Positions 7,930 to 16,200 of a stretch of 64,000 nucleotides of DNA are shown here, in pieces (position 1 is the stretch's first letter; each line of letters begins with the position of its first letter). Made by a program: the position numbers and the translations under genes. The notes beneath the pieces are model-generated. The model worked only from the letters and a program-made list of their open reading frames with translations, was not told where the DNA came from and ran no database searches. The stretch comes from Bacillus sp. IITD106 (lineage in GTDB: Bacteria; Bacillota; Bacilli; Bacillales; Bacillaceae_C). The stretch spans positions 1 to 64,000 of the forward strand of contig NZ_JAIAZY010000012.1 of assembly GCF_019459225.1 (NCBI RefSeq), written 5' to 3'.

Positions 7930-8808
7930 TTATCTTAAAAAGTCCATTAATGTCGGTTGAATGATTCGGGCTCCAACAGACATTGCTGCAGTGTGAATAG
8001 CTTCTTGTTGTTTGAATTCCATAACAACCTTTTCAAATTCAATGTCTTCGTTATCAGACATAATCCGTTTAGCAATAATCTCTTGGTTATCGATTCGATC
8101 TTCCATGAAATCAAGTCGGTTTGTCCGAGCGCCAAGCTCTGCTCTTGCGGAAAGCATCTTATTGGCGCTAGCATCTATTTTGTCTAAAAATCCACCTACA
8201 GCCTGTGAGTCTCCATCTTTAAGAGCCTTTTCAAGTTCGTCCAACATTGTAAAAACACTATCATTTCCTGTACCAAAGACATTTTCTCCAAGCATATTAA
8301 CGGGAACATATATCCCTTTAGCAAGTTCATACTCAACGTTATTCGTATTAAATTTAACATTACCATCTTTATCGACTGGAGGGGTTAACGTATCCGTCCC
8401 ATTAAAAATGTATTTGTCTCCAACCTTGGAATTGGCAATTGATTTTATATGCTCTTTTAACTGAGCAATCTCTTCCTTGATTGCCTCCAATTGCCCTTCA
8501 TCGTATGTCTCGTTGCTTGCTTGGACGGTCAATTCACGAATTCGCTCCAAGACTTTGCTTGCTTCCCCAATGGCCGAGTCCGTCGTTTCCACCCAGTTAT
8601 GCGCTTCGGAAAAATTGCGTTTAAACTGTTCGACTTCAAGGACATTCATGCGATAAAACATACCCTTCATCGCAACGACAGGGTCGTCTGATGGACGGGA
8701 AATTTTTTTCTGAGTCTGTACTTGCGTAAAAAGCTTATCAAGACGATTATAGCTTTGGTTTATATTAGTCATGACATTTTTAGCAATCATGCCATTTGTA
8801 ACACGCAT
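7930..8808 (-). CDS. flgL: Flagellar hook-associated protein 3, FlgL
   Basis: The 292-residue protein has a flagellin-like N-terminus (MRVTNGMIAKNVMTNINQSYNRL) and C-terminus (QQEAIHTAAMSVGARIIQPTLMDFLR), typical of FlgL. It forms the second ring of the junction between hook and filament and is secreted by the flagellar export apparatus. The start follows AGGGGTGTGAGCC. It sits 12 nt after flgK and upstream of yviE, in standard Bacillus order. Confidence 0.94.
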   Translation of the reverse strand: MRVTNGMIAKNVMTNINQSYNRLDKLFTQVQTQKKISRPSDDPVVAMKGMFYRMNVLEVEQFKRNFSEAHNWVETTDSAIGEASKVLERIRELTVQASNETYDEGQLEAIKEEIAQLKEHIKSIANSKVGDKYIFNGTDTLTPPVDKDGNVKFNTNNVEYELAKGIYVPVNMLGENVFGTGNDSVFTMLDELEKALKDGDSQAVGGFLDKIDASANKMLSARAELGARTNRLDFMEDRIDNQEIIAKRIMSDNEDIEFEKVVMEFKQQEAIHTAAMSVGARIIQPTLMDFLR

Positions 8809-8820
8809 GGCTCACACCCC

Positions 8821-10296
8821 TTATCTACCGACATTACCCATGCCGTTAATAATTTTATCCAACATTTCATCCACAACTGAGATCATTCTCGCAGATGCAG
8901 CATACGCATGCTGGAATTGGATTAAGTTGGAAAATTCTTCATCAAGATGGACTTCACTGATTGAGCGACGGTTATTTTCTACAGAATTGAGCAGAACCCC
9001 AGTATTGTAATAAAGGCGATTCGCTTGCTGGCCTTTTACAGCTAAAACACCGATTATTCCTTCGTAAAAGGATTGCAGCGTGCCGGATTCGATTTCGATT
9101 TTTAATGATTCCCCGCCAATTGTTACTTCAAATTCAGAGATTACTAGATCCTTTACTTTTCCAAGTTCCAATGCGTTTTGTCCGTTTCCTTTTTCAAGTG
9201 CGACTGAAGATGCGGCAACTTCTGAAGGTTGTGTAATTCCTACTTTGATTGAACCAGCAGCCCCTTTGTAATCTCCCTGATCATCCGGGAATGTAAAAAA
9301 GTCCTTTCCTTGATTTCCGTTCAAATCAAAACCTTGTTTATGAACCGCGTTAAAAACCTGAGCAAACGAATACGCATATTTATCCAGCTGATCAAGGATT
9401 TCTGGATATAACCCAGTTCCTTCATCTTCATCACCAAGTGCATAGATAAGTGCTGCTAATTTTCCATTTCCTTCTGAAAGAGAAAGTTTTTCTAAATCTA
9501 CCTCTTCAGATCCATTCCCTAAAACAAGAGGTAATTTTTCTCCGTCAGCTCCTACGATAAAAACATTCCTTCCACCTTCAGCAATGTCTAATGAATTACC
9601 GCCATAATGAATGTCAGTCGTTTCGATTGGAACTAGTTTTGACAGCTCATCAATCAATCGATCGCGCTCATCGTATAAATCATTCGGTAAATAACCATGA
9701 GGCTCTACCTCGCTAATTTGCTTATTAACAGATGCAATTTGGGCAGCGAGATTATTGATTTGGGTCACTGTTCCATCTAATTCTTTTTTCGTATCATTAC
9801 GTAGCGTAGTTATTGAACGGGATATGTATTGGAAAGTTTCCACTACTGCCGTACCACGCTGTATGACGACCCTTCTTGCACCTTCGTTTTCTGGATTTGT
9901 ACTTAGATCCTCTAATGCTTGCCAGAATTGAGCCATTGCTTTTAATAACCCGTTATCACTCGGTTCGTTCATAACGTCTTCTATTTGTGAAATGGATTTA
10001 GCCAACGTCTCGTAATAGCCAAACTGATTATTTTCTCCACGGAACTGTTCGTCGACAAATCGATCGCGGATTCGTTGAATCGTTCCATCTTTTACTCCAG
10101 TCCCTAATTGTCCCGGGATTTGCGGACGATTCATCGATGCCGCGGGATATGGTATCGTTGTTTCAAAATTTACTCGTTGGCGAGTGTACCCAGGTGTATT
10201 GGCATTCGCTATATTGTGGCCAGTTACGTATATGGCACTTTGTTGTGAATACATACCACGTTTGGACGTTTCGAGACCCATAAATGTAGAACGCAT
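8821..10296 (-). CDS. flgK: Flagellar hook-associated protein 1, FlgK
   Basis: The 491-residue protein begins MRSTFMGLETSKRGMYSQQS and contains the rod/hook protein signature TGHNIANANTPGYTRQRVNF near residues 26-45. Its C-terminus, EEFSNLIQFQHAYAASARMI, is the axial-protein helix. FlgK forms the first hook-filament junction ring. Length and order (flgN, flgK, flgL) are normal for Bacillus. The helical D1 and beta-rich central domains look complete. Confidence 0.95.
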   Translation of the reverse strand: MRSTFMGLETSKRGMYSQQSAIYVTGHNIANANTPGYTRQRVNFETTIPYPAASMNRPQIPGQLGTGVKDGTIQRIRDRFVDEQFRGENNQFGYYETLAKSISQIEDVMNEPSDNGLLKAMAQFWQALEDLSTNPENEGARRVVIQRGTAVVETFQYISRSITTLRNDTKKELDGTVTQINNLAAQIASVNKQISEVEPHGYLPNDLYDERDRLIDELSKLVPIETTDIHYGGNSLDIAEGGRNVFIVGADGEKLPLVLGNGSEEVDLEKLSLSEGNGKLAALIYALGDEDEGTGLYPEILDQLDKYAYSFAQVFNAVHKQGFDLNGNQGKDFFTFPDDQGDYKGAAGSIKVGITQPSEVAASSVALEKGNGQNALELGKVKDLVISEFEVTIGGESLKIEIESGTLQSFYEGIIGVLAVKGQQANRLYYNTGVLLNSVENNRRSISEVHLDEEFSNLIQFQHAYAASARMISVVDEMLDKIINGMGNVGR

Positions 10297-10317
10297 CGCC
10301 TGTCCTCCTCAAAATGT

Positions 10318-10803
10318 TTATGCTTTCGAATCAAAAACTGATCTACTTGTTTGTGCATTTTCACTTGCTTCACCTTGAGATTTTGTATAGTTTGGCAATT
10401 CAGGCTCTGGTGAGAGCAAATCAAGATTTAAATTTATTAATTGCAAGGAATATTGTAGTAATTGCTGGTTAAGGGCATTCGTTTCTTGCAATTCCGATAT
10501 CATGTGGGATAACTTTACTTGTAAATCGGAAAGCGTTTCTTTGTTTGGACCTTCCAGCTGCTGAATAATTTGCGATATCGTTGCCGTTCTATCGCCACTT
10601 GATAAAATAGCAGTTGCTTGCTGCCTCTTGTTTTCTGTAATTTGAATAGAGGTTGCAAGCCTTTGTTCTTCGCGAAGCAACTTGTCCAAACTTTTTATAT
10701 CATTCTTTTTGATGGCTTCTGTTTTTTCCAATGCTGCTTTATGCAACTGTTCATGCAAACTAAGCAACTTTTCCATCGATTGTATGAGTAGCTGGACCGA
10801 CAT
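10318..10803 (-). CDS. flgN: Flagellar export chaperone FlgN (YvyG)
   Basis: The 161-residue protein is almost entirely helical: MSVQLLIQSMEKLLSLHEQLHKAALEKTEAIKKNDIKSLD, a basic middle, then MISELQETNALNQQLLQYSLQLINLNLDLLSP. This is the FlgN pattern of three amphipathic helices that hold FlgK and FlgL for secretion. It directly precedes flgK. The last 25 residues are polar and variable. Confidence 0.88.
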   Translation of the reverse strand: MSVQLLIQSMEKLLSLHEQLHKAALEKTEAIKKNDIKSLDKLLREEQRLATSIQITENKRQQATAILSSGDRTATISQIIQQLEGPNKETLSDLQVKLSHMISELQETNALNQQLLQYSLQLINLNLDLLSPEPELPNYTKSQGEASENAQTSRSVFDSKA

Positions 10804-10820
10804 GTATGAGGTCCCCCCTC

Positions 10821-11258
10821 TTAAGTGTATATGTTAATAAGTAGTCCTTGGATTTCACCGACGAGACTGAGGATTTCAAGCCCTCTTTTTTCTTTGTCAA
10901 GGACAGTATTTGCCAAATCTATCAGCTTTTTGTCTACTTCTTTCACGATTTTGTACACTTTCGTGCGACCACGCCAATCAAGCCCCCGTTGCTCTTCAAG
11001 CTGCAATCCGTTCTTGACGGCGTCGTCCATAAAAGATTTGACGAGCTGTTTATATTTTTTAAAATCTTCAATCGTCTGTGATTTAGCAAGTTTCTGGCCT
11101 TGCGCTTCAATATCTTTGCGAAGCTGGGCCATACGTTCATAAACGATATTTTCGCGACCTTTTGCCATCACTTCGGAAAATCTTATCGATTCTGTTGCTT
11201 GCTGTTCTTTCTTCTGCACGCTATTGATTCCTGTTTTTTCGACCCTGCGCACTTCCAT
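10821..11258 (-). CDS. YaaR family protein (DUF327)
   Basis: The 145-residue helical protein matches the YaaR/DUF327 pattern: FSEVMAKGRE, then LRKDIEAQGQKLAKSQTIED and FKKYKQLVKSFMDDAVKNGL. In many Bacillales a yaaR-like gene lies elsewhere in the chromosome; here it lies in the flagellar cluster between the second flagellin and flgN. The ATG at 11256-11258 is used because GGAG lies 8 nt upstream; a GTG three codons earlier is less well placed. Its molecular role is not known. Confidence 0.8.
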   Translation of the reverse strand: MEVRRVEKTGINSVQKKEQQATESIRFSEVMAKGRENIVYERMAQLRKDIEAQGQKLAKSQTIEDFKKYKQLVKSFMDDAVKNGLQLEEQRGLDWRGRTKVYKIVKEVDKKLIDLANTVLDKEKRGLEILSLVGEIQGLLINIYT

Positions 11259-11292
11259 GAAAATCACTCCGGGTTTTTTGATACTAGTTTTT

Positions 11293-11462
11293 ACAATCGA
11301 TTATGGATAGTTTACTTCCGATTCTGGAAGTTTACTACCGATTGTGAATAGTTTACTATCGATTCTGGGTTTTTTACTACCGAAAGTGGATCCATAACTA
11401 CCGGTTATGCTCATTTTATTACCGATTATTAATAGAATACTTCCGATATTAGGTACTTTACT
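11293..11462. repeat. Short degenerate tandem repeats, unit about 20-24 nt (TTTACTACCGATT core)
   Basis: About seven copies of a TTTACTWCCGATT core followed by a variable TCTGGATAG-like tail fill the space between yaaR and the second flagellin's terminator. Copies become more diverged towards 11460. All are in the same orientation. No gene is seen in this 248-nt gap. Confidence 0.7.
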
Positions 11463-11463
11463 A

Positions 11464-11500
11464 TCTCCTCCAGCTCCCTCTTGGGGATGGCTGGAGGAGA
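11464..11500 (-). terminator. Hairpin after the second flagellin gene
   Basis: TCTCCTCCAGC and GCTGGAGGAGA form an 11-bp perfect stem 7 nt after the stop codon. The following minus-strand sequence has only short T runs, so efficiency is uncertain. Confidence 0.6.
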
Positions 11501-11506
11501 AAACCA

Positions 11507-12322
11507 TTATTGCAACAACTGTAAAATTCCTTGCGGCAACTGATTAGCCTGCGCCAACATTGCTTGCCCAGCTTGGTTTAGTATATTATTTCTTGTAAAG
11601 TTCGTCATTTCAAGAGCCATGTCAAGATCGCGAATACGCGATTCTGCAGCAGTTAGGTTTTCGTTAGCTGTTTGCAGGTTCGTAACTGTGTGTTCGAGAC
11701 GGTTTTGGTAGGCTCCGAGTTTTGCGCGTTGTTCTGAGACAGCTTTAATGGCATCATCAAGTGTTTTAATTGCTTCATCTGCTTTATCGGCAGTTTCTAA
11801 TGAAAGAGAACTAATTTTCAACTCATCGGATGACATATCTCCCAACTCTACTTCTAAAGAATCTCCGTCATTTGGTCCAATTTGGAATTTAAAGTTTTCT
11901 GTATTAGACCCATCTAGTAATGCTTTTCCATTAAATTCAGTTTTTTGTGCAATTCTATCAACTTCTTCTACAAGTTGTTCTATTTCTAACTGAATCGATT
12001 TTCGATCATCGTCATCCAACGTCCCATTCGCCGCCTGCACACTCAACTCGCGCATTCTTTGCAATATCGTATGAGTCTCATTCAAAGCCCCTTCCGCAGT
12101 CTGAATCAAAGACACTGCATCAAGCGCATTTCGCTCAGCCATGCCAAGTCCGCGAATTTGCGAGCGCATTTTTTCAGAGATTGCTAGTCCAGCAGCGTCA
12201 TCTGCGGCACGGTTGATACGAAGTCCAGATGAAAGTTTTTCTAAGCTTTTTGATGTGCTGCCCATTGTTTGTGATAGGTTTCGGTATGCATTTAACGCTT
12301 GTATATTGTGATTGATTCTCAT
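11507..12322 (-). CDS. hag: Second flagellin, intronless
   Basis: The 271-residue flagellin starts MRINHNIQALNAYRNLSQTM, contains [20 protein letters not shown], and ends [21 protein letters not shown]0/D1 are complete and the central domain is short, as in the main flagellin, but the two clearly differ throughout (for example [14 protein letters not shown] against [14 protein letters not shown] at the intron site). The ATG at 12320-12322 is chosen because GAAGGAG lies just upstream; the ATG six codons earlier overlaps that binding site. It follows fliS by only 21 nt, so it has no own leader, no CsrA hairpin and no sigma-D promoter directly before it. It should be expressed from an upstream promoter, differently from the main gene. 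Confidence 0.92.
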   Translation of the reverse strand: MRINHNIQALNAYRNLSQTMGSTSKSLEKLSSGLRINRAADDAAGLAISEKMRSQIRGLGMAERNALDAVSLIQTAEGALNETHTILQRMRELSVQAANGTLDDDDRKSIQLEIEQLVEEVDRIAQKTEFNGKALLDGSNTENFKFQIGPNDGDSLEVELGDMSSDELKISSLSLETADKADEAIKTLDDAIKAVSEQRAKLGAYQNRLEHTVTNLQTANENLTAAESRIRDLDMALEMTNFTRNNILNQAGQAMLAQANQLPQGILQLLQ

Positions 12323-12343
12323 GTTTTTCTTCTCCTTCATCGA

Positions 12344-12772
12344 TTAATCGCGGCTTGTGACCATGACGTTTTTTTCGTAGGCGCTCGTTTTCCGATAGAG
12401 TTCGCGCTGACCGTCTGTATTTTCCATATGCATGGCTTCATTCCAGCTACTTGCCAGCTGCTCCAAAATGCTTAACACTTCCTGTAAAATCGGAATATCC
12501 TTTTTCAAATTGCCCATGATCACTTGGTTTGCCATATAGTTATAGAGCGTATCGAGTTGGTTGGCGATTGTGCCAGCTTCGTAATTCAATCCAACTCCAA
12601 GGCGCTCGATGATGTCATTCACTTTTTGAAGCTTCGTGTTCGCTTCCGGATAATTTTGCGTTTCAATGCATTCAATCGCTTCTTTTAAATGACCGATGCA
12701 CGCTTCGTATAGGAATGCAGTTAGTTGCTGTGGCGTTTTTTGGTAGATTAATTCTTTTGTTAAAAAATCCAT
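12344..12772 (-). CDS. fliS: Flagellin export chaperone FliS
   Basis: The 142-residue helical protein begins MDFLTKELIYQKTPQQLTAF and contains LYEACIGHLKEAIECIE and VNDIIERLGVGLNYEAGTIA, matching FliS, which wraps the flagellin C-terminal D0 helix to prevent polymerisation in the cytoplasm. The ATG at 12770-12772 follows GGAGGCAGGAAA; the earlier in-frame ATG lacks a site. In B. subtilis fliS lies after fliD; here it directly precedes a second flagellin gene, so it may be dedicated to it. Confidence 0.88.
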   Translation of the reverse strand: MDFLTKELIYQKTPQQLTAFLYEACIGHLKEAIECIETQNYPEANTKLQKVNDIIERLGVGLNYEAGTIANQLDTLYNYMANQVIMGNLKKDIPILQEVLSILEQLASSWNEAMHMENTDGQRELYRKTSAYEKNVMVTSRD

Positions 12773-12818
12773 TTTCCTGCCTCCATTCATATTACATATC
12801 GGATATTTCAATTGTTTT

Positions 12819-13115
12819 TTAATAGTTTCGGTCCATTTCCTCTAGTAAAAGTAAAATTTCCGCTATGACAGAGTAAAGCTGAGGAGGAACATTGTCGCCG
12901 AGGTCAATATCTAGTAATTGTCCTACTAAGCTAGCATCTTCTTGCATGGCGACCCCATGTTCTTTCGCAAGTTCCATGATTTTCATGGCGACTGCCCCAG
13001 TTCCATGGGCCACTACTTGAGGAGCTTTATCTTGTGATTCATCGTAGCGAATGACGGCAGCGGATGGTCCATTTTTCAAACGCCGATTTTTTTGATTAAA
13101 ATATGATGGCATCAT
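12819..13115 (-). CDS. ylqH: YlqH-like FlhB C-terminal domain protein (EscU/YscU/HrcU export switch family)
   Basis: This 98-residue protein resembles the cytoplasmic domain of FlhB. AAVIRYDESQDKAPQVVAHG and the rest match FlhB after its autocleavage site (AVALRYD...APxVVAKG), followed by LAKEHGVAMQEDASLVGQLL. It lacks membrane helices and an NPTH site. Stand-alone copies are called YlqH in B. subtilis, next to ylqG. Its start overlaps the stop of the FliK-like gene (ATGA), indicating translational coupling. A role in substrate switching of flagellar export is plausible but unproven. Confidence 0.82.
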   Translation of the reverse strand: MMPSYFNQKNRRLKNGPSAAVIRYDESQDKAPQVVAHGTGAVAMKIMELAKEHGVAMQEDASLVGQLLDIDLGDNVPPQLYSVIAEILLLLEEMDRNY

Positions 13116-15121
13116 ACTGAAAAATCATACCCTCTTTCTGTAAAACTAGGCTTATTACTTTGCTCTTTGCGCTCTTCTGTTTTTTCTAAAGGAGTCAGTC
13201 TAGAGAATTGGATTGTACCGATTTTATAGCCAATTTCCGCCAACCTTCCTTTTGCCGTTTTTACGAGAGGTTCCATTTTATTTTGAAAATCAAGCCGATC
13301 ATTTTTTATCGTGACGGACAAGTTTTTATCAACAGCTGTCAATAAAATACCGACATCTCCCATCCGTTTTGTTTCGAGCAAAAAGTATAAACTGCAATTT
13401 TCCCAATCAATTTTTTGCTTCGTCTGGCTGGATTTTAAAAATACTTTTACGTTCTCTAGCTTGTCTCGCAAAATAATCGGAAGAGAAAACAACATCGATT
13501 GCAGTCCCGAGTTGTCTGTCTTACTCATAAGCTGCTGCCCTGTTAAATTGTTCAATGCCTGCTCCCCTCTTTGATTAGCTGCATTATTTCCTTCAGCTTG
13601 AATCAATCTTAGTAAACTATTTTTTAAAGAGGCATCGTCTGTTCGAGACCCGTCACCCGAGACAAGGCGGTGAGCGATATCTGAATCGTATGTCAGACCC
13701 AATCGTCTAAGATATTCAAACGCGTGCCTCGCACTGGGCTCCTGCCTTAACGTTTGGTATGGTTCTTCAAATGAACGAACGATTTCTTTTTCGAGTGGCA
13801 GCCGTTCTAAATTTAACATTTCTTTTGAAACAAAATGCTGCACACGCTGATCAGAAGGCTGGAACATCAATTTATCGACAGTATTTCTTACTTGAGTCAC
13901 GATTTCGCTCGCTTTTGTAAAATCCCCTTTTCCGAGAAGTTTTCTCGCTTCATGGAGCTGTGAACTTGCTTGCATCAGCTTTTTCTCGGTTCCCATATCG
14001 GTGTATAACATAAAGTCACTTTTTAAAATCGCATTGTCTAGTTGTTTTATGACCGCTTCAAGAGACTGTCTCGCTTGTATAGGTGCTTGTCTTAAAAGAT
14101 TTTCCGCAGTTCGCAGCGTATTCACGATGTCACGCTTGATCGCTTTAAAATCAAGCGCTGCTTGTGATAGTTTTTTCGTAATGGTCGTGACAATCAAATC
14201 CCGAGATTGCACAGGGATTGTAGCTAAAATTTCATTACTCATTCGGTAGGCAAATTCCGCTTCTTGTTCAGGTGCCTCGTTTTCCACAAGATTAGTCAGT
14301 GCTGTTGCGAGCTCCTGCCTTGCTGCTAACTCCCTGCCTGACGAATGTAATTGCTCTGCCTTTTCTACTGCCTGATGCAATGAATCAGGAAAATCCTGCA
14401 TCCCGTTCATAAGTTGCATTACCGTTGAAAGATTGGGTGCAGTTCTCACTTGCTTCAATGCTTCGCGAATGGCTGCTTGAAAAGCATTTGGCTCGGATGA
14501 TGTGCTACTCCCTTGCTGAATCTGATGAGCACCTTGATGAGCATCATTTCTTATTAAGGAAGGATTTTCCACCTTGAAATCCGGATCCAATTCCGACACT
14601 AGGTCGTGCAACACTTGCCCAAGTGCACGCCCATGCAACGCTTCATGCACCGATTTTATTTGCTGAGGGGTGAAATCAAGAATTTTCCTAGCCATATTAA
14701 TGATCGTTTCAAGTCTTTGTTCAGGTGTGCCAGATCCTTTTTCTATGTAAGTTCTAATATTGTTCAATGTTTCTCTACTGATTGGAATATGGTACTGATT
14801 CAGAATTTGAATCGCTTGTCGTACATTTTCAGGAAGGGCAGTGCCTGCACCCTTATCGACTGCAGGTGCCGTTTGTGTAGGGACCGCTTTTACGATAGGG
14901 ATTTCTTGTTTCGTATCCATCACTTGCAGTGTAATTTTTCCTGATTCAGGCATATTCCCGTCAAATTTCACATGCATGTCCTGACCTTTGACCTGAACAA
15001 TCGCTTCATTATTCGGAAGCTTTTCCTTTACAGTTGCTGAGTAGGTTCCGCCTTCTTTAATCGTTACAGGCATCTCGGTTTGCGGTAAAATAGCTGTTTT
15101 TGCTTCGTTCGAAACTTGCAT
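13112..15121 (-). CDS. FliK/YlqG-like large protein, paired with YlqH
   Basis: The 669-residue protein has an N-terminal beta-rich part (MQVSNEAKTAILPQTEMPVT onwards), a long Gln/Ala/Glu-rich helical middle (about 90-480) and a C-terminal globular part (about 560-640). In the last, GDVGILLTAVDKNLSVTIKN resembles the hook-length control domain of FliK. B. subtilis YlqG, encoded beside YlqH, is the closest arrangement I know. The start is supported by GAAAGGAGGC before the ATG. No membrane segment is seen. A role with YlqH in flagellar export control is inferred from the FlhB-FliK partnership. Confidence 0.6.
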   Translation of the reverse strand: MQVSNEAKTAILPQTEMPVTIKEGGTYSATVKEKLPNNEAIVQVKGQDMHVKFDGNMPESGKITLQVMDTKQEIPIVKAVPTQTAPAVDKGAGTALPENVRQAIQILNQYHIPISRETLNNIRTYIEKGSGTPEQRLETIINMARKILDFTPQQIKSVHEALHGRALGQVLHDLVSELDPDFKVENPSLIRNDAHQGAHQIQQGSSTSSEPNAFQAAIREALKQVRTAPNLSTVMQLMNGMQDFPDSLHQAVEKAEQLHSSGRELAARQELATALTNLVENEAPEQEAEFAYRMSNEILATIPVQSRDLIVTTITKKLSQAALDFKAIKRDIVNTLRTAENLLRQAPIQARQSLEAVIKQLDNAILKSDFMLYTDMGTEKKLMQASSQLHEARKLLGKGDFTKASEIVTQVRNTVDKLMFQPSDQRVQHFVSKEMLNLERLPLEKEIVRSFEEPYQTLRQEPSARHAFEYLRRLGLTYDSDIAHRLVSGDGSRTDDASLKNSLLRLIQAEGNNAANQRGEQALNNLTGQQLMSKTDNSGLQSMLFSLPIILRDKLENVKVFLKSSQTKQKIDWENCSLYFLLETKRMGDVGILLTAVDKNLSVTIKNDRLDFQNKMEPLVKTAKGRLAEIGYKIGTIQFSRLTPLEKTEERKEQSNKPSFTERGYDFSV

Positions 15122-15150
15122 TTTTTACAGCCTCCTTTCGTAAAAATAAA

Positions 15151-15185
15151 GAATCTGCCCACCCAAAGATGCTGGGGGCAGATTC
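15151..15185 (-). terminator. Strong intrinsic terminator between flgM and the FliK-like gene
   Basis: GAATCTGCCC and GGGCAGATTC form a stem with a small loop, and on the minus strand it is followed by TTTATTTTTA. It would end transcripts from the flgM promoter before the downstream flagellar block, or attenuate them. Confidence 0.8.
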
Positions 15186-15218
15186 CCTTTTATCTTGGAT
15201 TCTTGAAATGGATGGCAG

Positions 15219-15240
15219 CTTTAAATAGAGTCATTTAAAG
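15219..15240. repeat. Perfect 8-bp inverted repeat downstream of flgM
   Basis: CTTTAAAT-N6-ATTTAAAG lies in the 200-nt space between flgM and the FliK-like gene. No gene is recognised in this space. It could be an operator or an additional RNA hairpin. Confidence 0.35.
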
Positions 15241-15323
15241 ACCCATTTTTTATTAGCCGCGCTTCATTAGCTGCTCCTCCGTGAGCATTGCTTCGAATCC
15301 GTTCGATAATCGCTACTATTTTT

Positions 15324-15581
15324 TTATAGTTGATAAAATTTCGCTATGCTTTTTGCAACTTCCTTAGCATCAACTTTATAGTTGCCATTTTGTACTTGGT
15401 TTTTTAGCTCAGCAACTCGCAATTCCCGCTCTTTTACAATTGACGGTAGTTTCTGCATTTCTTTCGCCTCAGCGGAAATTTCTACTTTATCGGTTTTACC
15501 TGTAGTTGGTAGTTTCTCAGGTTTATTCAGTTGCTTTTTATAAGGATTTGCATCCACATGTCGAAATGGATTAATCTTCAT
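15324..15581 (-). CDS. flgM: Anti-sigma-D factor FlgM
   Basis: The 85-residue protein shows the FlgM pattern: a polar, disordered N-terminal half, then DKVEISAEAKEMQKLPSIVK and VAELKNQVQNGNYKVDAKEV, then SIAKFYQL. FlgM holds sigma-D inactive until the hook is complete and FlgM is secreted. A sigma-D promoter directly upstream gives the usual feedback loop. The start follows AGGAGGGACGTA. It is separated from the following genes by a terminator, unlike B. subtilis, where flgN follows at once. Confidence 0.92.
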   Translation of the reverse strand: MKINPFRHVDANPYKKQLNKPEKLPTTGKTDKVEISAEAKEMQKLPSIVKERELRVAELKNQVQNGNYKVDAKEVAKSIAKFYQL

Positions 15582-15684
15582 TACGTCCCTCCTAACTTTC
15601 CATCTAAGGAAAAGCGCAGTAGTTGGAACACATTATGTCTTATGATTATGGCTTTAACTACGCTATCTATGTCTTGTACTTTTA

Positions 15685-15711
15685 TTATCGGTGGTCTGCC
15701 AAAAAAGTTTA
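15685..15711 (-). promoter_or_regulatory. Sigma-D promoter of flgM
   Basis: TAAA (15708-15711) and ACCGATAA (15685-15692) on the minus strand are separated by 15 nt and fit the sigma-D consensus TAAA-N15-GCCGATAT with two mismatches. The ATG of flgM is about 100 nt downstream. Confidence 0.75.
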
Positions 15712-15736
15712 ACAGGAAATTGTCGCCAATTTTCTT

Positions 15737-16141
15737 CTATTTTCGCGGTTCTTGTGAGTAATAGACGGATTTATTCAATTTTTCAATGCGTTCCTTTTCT
15801 TTGTCAAATAAATTTAGCTCACCTTTTATGCCTGTTGAACATTCGTCGCAAAGCTTTCCTTCTTTAATAATTTTCCCACAACGATCACAAGGATAACCTA
15901 AGTTTGGAAATTGTGTCGTATGTAAACGACCACGCTTCACCCATTTATATAGTAATTTTTCAGGCGCTCCAGTAGCTTGTGAAACTCTTTCAATCCTTGA
16001 AGCCCTGTTCTCTTGCTTCCGTAAAAATCGGTACACCTTATCAAATAGCGCTTCTTCTTCACGATAGCACTTATCACATACATCACGAACTGAATTTTTC
16101 ACATAGATTGTGCCACAGTTTGGACAGTTCAATAAATCCAT
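15737..16141 (-). CDS. yvyF: YvyF, flagellar operon zinc-finger protein
   Basis: The 134-residue protein has two pairs of CxxC knuckles at each end: CPNCG with CDKCYRE near residues 6-30, and CDRCG with CDEC near 87-105. Between them is a helix-turn-helix-like stretch (RIERVSQATGAPEKLLYKWV). This is the YvyF/TIGR03826 pattern. The ATG at 16139-16141 follows AAGGAGGG. It lies between comFC and flgM as in B. subtilis. The function is unknown; DNA or protein binding is suggested by the fold only. Confidence 0.88.
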   Translation of the reverse strand: MDLLNCPNCGTIYVKNSVRDVCDKCYREEEALFDKVYRFLRKQENRASRIERVSQATGAPEKLLYKWVKRGRLHTTQFPNLGYPCDRCGKIIKEGKLCDECSTGIKGELNLFDKEKERIEKLNKSVYYSQEPRK

Positions 16142-16200
16142 TGAAAAACCCTCCTTCATTCGCCGTTCTTATTTTTTATATCGGCATCATCGCAAACTTT

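Noticed and set aside
12323-12340. Upstream ATG (MKEKKN) as start of the second flagellin
   Set aside because: That ATG lies within the GAAGGAG ribosome site; flagellins start at MRINHN, which is correctly spaced.
15241-15323. Short open frame reading AIIERIRSNAHGGAANEA after flgM
   Set aside because: No start codon with a ribosome site in this frame, no family recognised; probably chance.
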